DNA of 64,000 nucleotides from Planctomycetota bacterium. GTDB taxonomy: Bacteria > Planctomycetota > UBA1135 > GCA-002686595. The notes under the pieces were generated by a model. It did no database searches. It saw only the letters and a list, made by a program, of their open reading frames with translations, and was not told the DNA's origin. A program made the position numbers and the translations under genes. The first letter of the stretch is position 1; each line of letters starts with the position of its first letter. This document shows, one piece after another, positions 59,175 through 64,000 of the stretch. The stretch lies in NCBI GenBank assembly GCA_016872795.1, contig VGYZ01000008.1, forward strand, positions 1-64,000, written 5' to 3'.

Positions 59175-60968
59175 TCACTGGCAGATCGCGAACTGCAGCG
59201 CGTTCGTCAGGCTGGTCGTGTACTGGTCCTGCGGATCGCGGCTCCACCACTGCGCGCGCACGGTCTGGCCGACCGTCTGGAGCAGGGGATCCGCGCCGCT
59301 CGCGATGAATGCGTTGAAGTCGAAGGTGTAGCTGCCCGTGCAGTTCGTGCCCGTGGTCGCGCCACCGGAGAGCTGCGTCGCCGTGCGACGGATGGGCGAC
59401 GCGATGCACAGCGTGCCTCCGAGGAAGGGAGTGTTGGCCGACATGTAGCCGTAGAAGAGCAGGCCCGATTTCTGGTTGATGATGCTGGCTGCGGTGATGA
59501 CGAAGCCGGCGTTGTTCGAGGCGCTCGCGTAGCCCGAGAAGCCGATCAGTGGCGTGCAGAACAGCGAGTTGAGCTTGGAGGTGCAGTACGCGGTCGGCGT
59601 GACGCCGCCTTGGCACTCGCACTCGTCGGGCACACGGTTGGCGTTGACATCGAGCGAGGCTCCGCTGGTGATGTCGCAGGGGTCGGGGATGCCGTTGCCG
59701 TTGCAGTCGACATCGGTCTCCATGCAACCCATGTCGACGATCGGCGCCGTGCCCGCGCCCGTGTTGGCGACGGTCGGGACATCGACGAAGCGCGGGAAGC
59801 CGCTCAGATCCGCGTTCGTGCCGGCCGGGAGGCCCGCATTGTTGCCGGCGTCGACGCCCGGGCTCGTCGGAGCGAGGCGGTAAGGCAAGAGGCCGCAGGG
59901 CGCGAAGACCGGAGTCGCGTTGAGGTTGCCCGTACCCGCGTAGGCGAAGGGCATGAGCGTGTAGGTGACGGTGACGCCCGCGCTCACTTGCGCGCCCACG
60001 GTGTTGCCTGCGGTGCCGAAGTTGCCCGAGAAGATGCAGTTCGTCACGGTCGGCGAGCCGCCGCTGACGAGCAGTCCGCCCGCAGCCGTCACGGTCGCGC
60101 TGTTGCCGATCACGGTGCAGTTGCGGATCTGCGCGGCGGAGCTCGAGACATAGATCGCTCCGCCGCCGCCCGTGCCCGTGCACTGGTTGGCGATGAAGAG
60201 CGAGTTGTAGACCTTGACGGGGCTCGAGCCGAAGATCTCGATTGCACCGGCGCGCGCCGCGCGGTTGTTGCGGAACACGCAGCGATCAAAGGTCGCGCCG
60301 ACGCTCGTCGCCATGTCGAACGCGCCGCCGAAGCTGCCGCCTTGATTGGACTCGAAGGTGCAGTCGCTGAAGCTGGGGCTCGACGAGTTCAGGTAACCAG
60401 CGCCGCCGCCGAAGGTGCAGCGGTTGGCGAGGAACAGGCAGCGGCGCACGGTCGGACCGGCACCGACGGTGCACAGGATGCCGCCGCCGCGGTCGTCGTT
60501 GGCCGCACCATTGGCGTTGCCACCCGTGACCGTGAAGCCGTCGATCACGGCGGTCGCGTTCGTGCTGTTGCCGTTCAGGACATGGTAGCTGTTGTCGGTG
60601 AAGACGAGGCTCGTGTCGTTGCCGGCGAGGTCGCCGGAGAGGATCGCGACATTGAGCAGCGGGTTGCGCTCGGCGACGCTCGCTTCGCCGCCGGCGAAGC
60701 CGCCGTAGATCGTCACGCCGTTCTTCAACTGGAACGAGACCGTGCGCGTGGCGGCGCTCGGCGTGTAGAGACCGTCGGCGACCCAGATCTCGTCGCCCGC
60801 GACCGAGGCCGTGAGCGCCGCCTGCAACCCTTGGGGACCGCGGTGGGCGTCGGCCCAGCTCGTGCCGTCGTTCAGGCCCGTGGTGAGGCCCGCGTCGACA
60901 TAGCGGGTTCCAGCGAGGGCGGGCAGCGTCAGGAGGGCGAGCGCGAGGGCGATGCGGGCGGCGTTCAT
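59175..60968 (-). CDS. Secreted parallel beta-helix protein with C-terminal module
   Basis: 597 residues with signal peptide MNAARIALALALLTLPALA. Residues about 20-400 form a right-handed beta-helix of the polymorphic-outer-membrane-protein type, opening GTRYVDAGLTTGLNDGTSWA and repeating FxxNxxxxGGAxx-type rungs such as NRCTFGGGAGYLN and NQGGSFGGAFDM. A spacer with DVDCNGNGIPDPCDI and DVNANRVPDECEC follows, a calcium-binding-like Asp/Asn repeat common in planctomycete secreted proteins. The last 137 residues are the shared module. The ligand is unknown; polysaccharide or surface binding is likely. All seven NAY-Val pairs I read use NAT. Confidence 0.88.
   Translation of the reverse strand: MNAARIALALALLTLPALAGTRYVDAGLTTGLNDGTSWADAHRGPQGLQAALTASVAGDEIWVADGLYTPSAATRTVSFQLKNGVTIYGGFAGGEASVAERNPLLNVAILSGDLAGNDTSLVFTDNSYHVLNGNSTNATAVIDGFTVTGGNANGAANDDRGGGILCTVGAGPTVRRCLFLANRCTFGGGAGYLNSSSPSFSDCTFESNQGGSFGGAFDMATSVGATFDRCVFRNNRAARAGAIEIFGSSPVKVYNSLFIANQCTGTGGGGAIYVSSSAAQIRNCTVIGNSATVTAAGGLLVSGGSPTVTNCIFSGNFGTAGNTVGAQVSAGVTVTYTLMPFAYAGTGNLNATPVFAPCGLLPYRLAPTSPGVDAGNNAGLPAGTNADLSGFPRFVDVPTVANTGAGTAPIVDMGCMETDVDCNGNGIPDPCDITSGASLDVNANRVPDECECQGGVTPTAYCTSKLNSLFCTPLIGFSGYASASNNAGFVITAASIINQKSGLLFYGYMSANTPFLGGTLCIASPIRRTATQLSGGATTGTNCTGSYTFDFNAFIASGADPLLQTVGQTVRAQWWSRDPQDQYTTSLTNALQFAICQ
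59178..59588 (-). repeat. C-terminal secreted-protein module, copy C
   Basis: Opens YCTSKLNSLFC, then INQKSGLLFYG, GTLCIASPIRR, CTGSYTFDFNAF, QWWSRDP and ends TSLTNALQFAICQ. More diverged than copies A and B, but it has the same order of landmarks. Confidence 0.7.
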
Positions 60969-61160
60969 GGGGGAGGCGTCGGAGAGGATCAGCGGGATAG
61001 TTCGGAACTCTCCGAATGTAGCACGCCGCGGCGGTTGTGGGGGTGGATCGCGCGTGACGGGCGGCGGGGCGTTGGCGTAGGCTCGCCCCACGAGGCCCTC
61101 ACGACGCCGCTCGGCGGCTCGCACACCGGCTCGCACACGACCCCTCCCCAAGCAACGGCC

Positions 61161-62996
61161 ATGCACGAACCCGAGCAGCTCGATCCCGAGGCGCACTGGC
61201 TGCGCCACATTCGAAAAGTGGGCGTCCCCCAGCTCACCGCGCGCGCGGTCATCGTCGGCATGGCGCTCGGCTGCGTGATGTGCCTCTCGAACCTGTATGT
61301 CTTCTTCAAGACGGGCTGGTCGATGGGCGTCACGATCACCGCAGGCATCCTCGCGTTCTCGCTGTTCCGCGGCCTGCAGGCGCTGCGCGTGGTGAAGCAG
61401 CCGCTGACGGCGCTCGAGAACAACGCGCTCACGACGGTCGCGTCGGGCGCGGGCTACATGACGGGCGGCGGCAACATGGCGGCCTACGGCGCGCTCCTGA
61501 TGATGGTGGTCACGCACCAAGGGCTGGAGCGACCGGCGACGCTGCCGATGATCGGCTGGTTCGCGCTGATCGCGGCGCTCGGCGTGTTCGCGGCGATTCC
61601 GATCAAGCGCCAGCTGATCAACAAGGAGCAGCTCGCGTTCCCCACGGGCACGGCGACGGCGGAGACGCTCGAGACGCTGCACGGCGGTTCCGCGGGCGAA
61701 GGCGCGCTCAAGGCGCGCGCGCTGGCGCTCGCGGCGGCGGGAGCGGCGCTGCTCACATGGTTGCGCGAGGCCAAGGCGGTGTGGATGCCGTTCAACATGC
61801 CGGCCAAGATTCCGCTGGGTTTCTCGATCGCCGGTCGCAAGGCGGCGGAGTGGACGCTGGAGCTCAAAAGCGAGGTCGTGCTGCTCGGCGCGGGCGCGCT
61901 GATGAGCTTCCGCACGGCATGGTCGCTGCTCTTGGGCAGCGTGCTCACCTATGGCCTGCTCGCGCCCTCGCTCGTCGCCGACGGCGTCATCACGACCGTC
62001 TCGTACAAGAAGATCGTCGAGTGGACCGTGTGGCCGGGCGCGTCGATGCTCGTGGCCTCGGGCCTCGCGTCGTTCTTGTTCGACTATCGCAGCGTGGTGC
62101 GCTCGTTCAGCGGACTCGCGCGCATCTTCGGCCGCGGCGGCGGAGCGCGGGATCCGATGGACGAGGTCGAGTGCCCCGCGTGGTGGTTCCCCGCGGGTTT
62201 CGTCGTGCTCGCGCCCATCGTGGTATTCCTGATGGGCTACCTGTTCGCGATCCCGTGGTGGGCCGGAGTGATCGCGGTGCCGCTCGCGGTGGTGATGGGC
62301 TTCATCGCGGCGCGCGTCACGGGCGACACGGACGTGACGCCGACCAAGGCGCTCGGGCCGGTGACGCAGGGCGTGTTCGGCGCGCTCGTGCCGGGCAATC
62401 TCGCGGGCAACATCATGAGCGCCAATGTGACGGGCGGCATCGGCTTGCACGCGGCGGACCTGCTGACGACGCTCAAGACCGGCTGGCTGCTCGGCGGCAA
62501 CCCGCGCGTGCAGTTCTACGCGCAGCTCTTCGGCGTCGCCGCGGGAGCGGCGCTGATCGTGCCCGCGTTCAACCTGCTGATCCCCGATCCCGCGGCACTG
62601 GGCACCGACGAGTGGCCCGCGCCGGGCTGCCTCGTGTGGGCCGGCGTCTCGGAGATTTTCGTCAACGGCTTCGCGGCGCTGGGGAGCGAGGCGCGCGTGG
62701 GCATCCTCGTCGGCGCGACGCTCGGTCTCGCACTCGCGTTGCTCGAGAAGCTCGCGCCCAAGGGCGTCAAGCCGTTCGTGCCGTCGCCCTCGGGCCTCGG
62801 CATCGCGATGGTGATTCCCGGCAGCAACGGGCTCGCGATGTTCCTCGGCGGCGCGCTCGCGGAGCTCGTGCGCCGCCAGTGGCGCGCGCTCGGCGAGCGC
62901 TTCATCGTGCCGGTCGCCTCGGGTCTGATCGCGGGCGAGAGCCTGATGGGGGTCGGCGTGATCGCGCTGAAGGTCAGCGGCTATCTCTCGATGTAG
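61161..62996 (+). CDS. OPT-family transporter
   Basis: 611 residues from the ATG at 61161. About 14 hydrophobic helices; landmarks are QLTARAVIVGMALGCVMCLS near the N-terminus, NNALTTVASGAGYMTGGG, KRQLINKEQLAFPTGTATAE (the OPT signature loop), GALVPGNLAGNIMSANVTGG and SGLIAGESLMGVGV. OPT proteins import oligopeptides or metal-siderophore complexes by proton coupling; the substrate of this bacterial branch is not clear. The 192-bp upstream gap contains TAGGCT at 61078. Convergent with the secreted protein at 63004. Confidence 0.88.
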   Translation: MHEPEQLDPEAHWLRHIRKVGVPQLTARAVIVGMALGCVMCLSNLYVFFKTGWSMGVTITAGILAFSLFRGLQALRVVKQPLTALENNALTTVASGAGYMTGGGNMAAYGALLMMVVTHQGLERPATLPMIGWFALIAALGVFAAIPIKRQLINKEQLAFPTGTATAETLETLHGGSAGEGALKARALALAAAGAALLTWLREAKAVWMPFNMPAKIPLGFSIAGRKAAEWTLELKSEVVLLGAGALMSFRTAWSLLLGSVLTYGLLAPSLVADGVITTVSYKKIVEWTVWPGASMLVASGLASFLFDYRSVVRSFSGLARIFGRGGGARDPMDEVECPAWWFPAGFVVLAPIVVFLMGYLFAIPWWAGVIAVPLAVVMGFIAARVTGDTDVTPTKALGPVTQGVFGALVPGNLAGNIMSANVTGGIGLHAADLLTTLKTGWLLGGNPRVQFYAQLFGVAAGAALIVPAFNLLIPDPAALGTDEWPAPGCLVWAGVSEIFVNGFAALGSEARVGILVGATLGLALALLEKLAPKGVKPFVPSPSGLGIAMVIPGSNGLAMFLGGALAELVRRQWRALGERFIVPVASGLIAGESLMGVGVIALKVSGYLSM

Positions 62997-63003
62997 CGCG
63001 CGC

Positions 63004-64000
63004 TCAGGGCGTCCACGCGATGACGAGCGCGTTGGAAAGGTTCGTCGTGCTCGGGCCGCAGTGCGGCGCGGAGTTGCGGTACCAGACTTGGTAGACGAGC
63101 GTCGTTCCGGTGGTGGGCACCGAGCCCGTGACGGAGATGCTCGCGTCGCCGACTCCGGGGAACAGCGCGCCTCCGGTGACGCTCGCGGTGCGCATGGCGA
63201 GGCGCGTGGCGGGAGCGCTCACGCAGCGCACGCCGTCGCCCGTGACCGAGCCGAGCGCACCGTTCATGGCCGTGCCCTGAAAGAAGAGTGCGGTCGTGCC
63301 GCCCGGCATCCCCGCGACGAACAGCTGCAGCGTGTCCTGCGTGGTCGAGGGCTCTCCGCTCCATGTGAGGCGTGCGCCCGCGGAAGTGACCGAGTTGGGG
63401 CAGCCGCCGACCGTGGAGGTGCCGTTGCCGCACGGACAGGTCACGGTCGCACCGTCGCAGTAGCTCGCCACGAGACCGCCGCTCGCGCCGCGATAGGCGG
63501 CGCCGACGATATCGTGACTTGCGAGTTGCAGCCCGTTGGGCGCACGATGCCAGGCGAGCGCGTAGTCGTGAGTCGTCTGCGACTGCTGGCTCGACTCGCG
63601 CGCGGCGAGCGCGGGCTCGAACTCGGCGCCGTTGGTCTGGAACACGGGCTGGTGCGCCGCGAGCACGGCGAGCGACGGGCCGTTGAACAGAACCTCGCTC
63701 ACATACACATCGTAGTCGACGGTCGAGCTGCCATACAGCTCGCTGTACGCGAGCGCGAAGTGCGTGCCGTCGGAGTCGACGCACGGCGAGCGCTGGTCCT
63801 GTCCCATGAAGTTGCCGTCGTACACACTCAGGTTCGCGCTGCGCCGCACGCTCGCGCCGTCGAGGCCGCTCGCGACGATGTCGTGGTCCGTGCCGAAGTC
63901 CTCTTCGTAGACGCACAGCCAGCGCGACGAGCCCTGCGCGCACGAGCTCGCCGAAGGCGAGGTGTGGTCGAGCGGTCCGACGGCGATGGGGAAGGTCGGT
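63004..64000 (-). CDS. Secreted protein with C-terminal module (N-terminus outside window)
   Basis: The frame is open from the right edge to the stop at 63004, 331 visible residues. It contains beta-rich stretches such as SSRWLCVYEEDFGTDHDIVA and HFALAYSELYGSSTVDYDVY that look like repeated units of a propeller-like domain describing exported proteins of this lineage. No enzymatic motif is seen. From residue about 180 of the visible part a CPCGN-containing variant of the C-terminal module runs to the end (NLSNALVIAWTP). A GTG at 63849 could give a shorter product but is unlikely to be the real start. Confidence 0.7.
   Translation of the reverse strand, partial: PTFPIAVGPLDHTSPSASSCAQGSSRWLCVYEEDFGTDHDIVASGLDGASVRRSANLSVYDGNFMGQDQRSPCVDSDGTHFALAYSELYGSSTVDYDVYVSEVLFNGPSLAVLAAHQPVFQTNGAEFEPALAARESSQQSQTTHDYALAWHRAPNGLQLASHDIVGAAYRGASGGLVASYCDGATVTCPCGNGTSTVGGCPNSVTSAGARLTWSGEPSTTQDTLQLFVAGMPGGTTALFFQGTAMNGALGSVTGDGVRCVSAPATRLAMRTASVTGGALFPGVGDASISVTGSVPTTGTTLVYQVWYRNSAPHCGPSTTNLSNALVIAWTP
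63007..63462 (-). repeat. C-terminal secreted-protein module, variant copy D
   Basis: Opens YCDGATVTCPCGNG, then GGCPNS, GMPGGTTALFFQG, GDGVRCVSAPATRL, YQVWYR and NLSNAL. The order of landmarks parallels copies A-C but the spacing is longer (152 residues), so it may be a sister family. Confidence 0.6.

Noticed and set aside
59610-61160. Long plus-strand frame leading into the OPT transporter
   Set aside because: It lies opposite the beta-helix gene and lacks any motif; the transporter starts at 61161.

Overview
The window is about 70% GC, gene-dense, and shows no rRNA, tRNA, CRISPR array, prophage or insertion sequence. Several features point to a member of the Planctomycetota, probably the lineage with very many large secreted proteins: a MoxR/DUF58/von Willebrand A cluster, giant carboxypeptidase-regulatory-repeat proteins, secreted proteins ending in a shared cysteine-containing module, a DUF6526 protein and a spacer with the cysteine-aspartate signature D-x-D-C-N-x-N-G. 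This placement is inferred from gene content. Start codons are often GTG, Shine-Dalgarno sequences are scarce, and many genes have a TAGNNT element only 6-50 nt before the start.

Layout. 1-7.7 kb: 3' end of an RmlD-like reductase, valS, a secreted SUMF1/FGE-fold protein, a response regulator with HD-GYP output, and an RluA-family pseudouridine synthase. 7.7-11.3 kb: a 1188-residue repeat protein. 11.5-20.6 kb (minus strand): a glycogen operon running GH133 debranching enzyme > GT4 glycosyltransferase > GH57 amylase > a fused glycogen synthase (GT3-like) and alpha-glucan phosphorylase (GT35), with 4-bp start/stop overlaps at two of its three junctions. 20.7-32.8 kb: two convergent arms of one vWA/MoxR system. 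The plus arm has two vWA membrane proteins. The minus arm has a coiled-coil membrane protein split by an in-frame TGA, MoxR, a GATase-like membrane protein, an ABC-2 ATPase and permease, and DUF58. The arms meet at a shared CTAG. 32.9-37.2 kb: an N-formylglutamate-amidohydrolase-like protein and a second giant repeat protein.

37.3-41.3 kb: a BoxR/BzdR-type regulator diverging from boxC and boxB of the aerobic benzoyl-CoA (box) pathway, followed by a strong hairpin. 41.4-49.0 kb: a cytochrome b562-like protein, then methylmalonyl-CoA mutase large subunit, methylmalonyl-CoA epimerase and, 3.4 kb further on, acyl-CoA carboxylase beta subunit; together these would convert propionyl-CoA to succinyl-CoA. 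Between them lie a secreted endonuclease I and a hybrid sensor kinase. 49.1-54.4 kb: class V aminotransferase-fold protein, YebC-like protein, second RluA enzyme, SlyD, a frameshifted rlmA remnant, uracil-DNA glycosylase and a Nudix hydrolase. 54.4-64 kb: prolyl aminopeptidase, a frameshifted secreted P-domain-like protein, a DUF6526 protein with an MsbA-like ABC exporter, a DsrE/YedF-like protein, a secreted beta-helix protein, an OPT-family transporter and the C-terminal part of another secreted protein.

Two window-wide signals stand out. First, ACGT is avoided: Asp, Asn, Tyr and His codons before Val are mostly NAT although NAC dominates elsewhere, and this relaxes between about 25 and 37 kb. 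Second, a TAGNNT promoter-like element recurs, including an identical 12-mer before the mutase and carboxylase genes. Three genes carry single-position disruptions (31.78, 53.16 and 55.92 kb), which are either real decay or sequencing/assembly errors.
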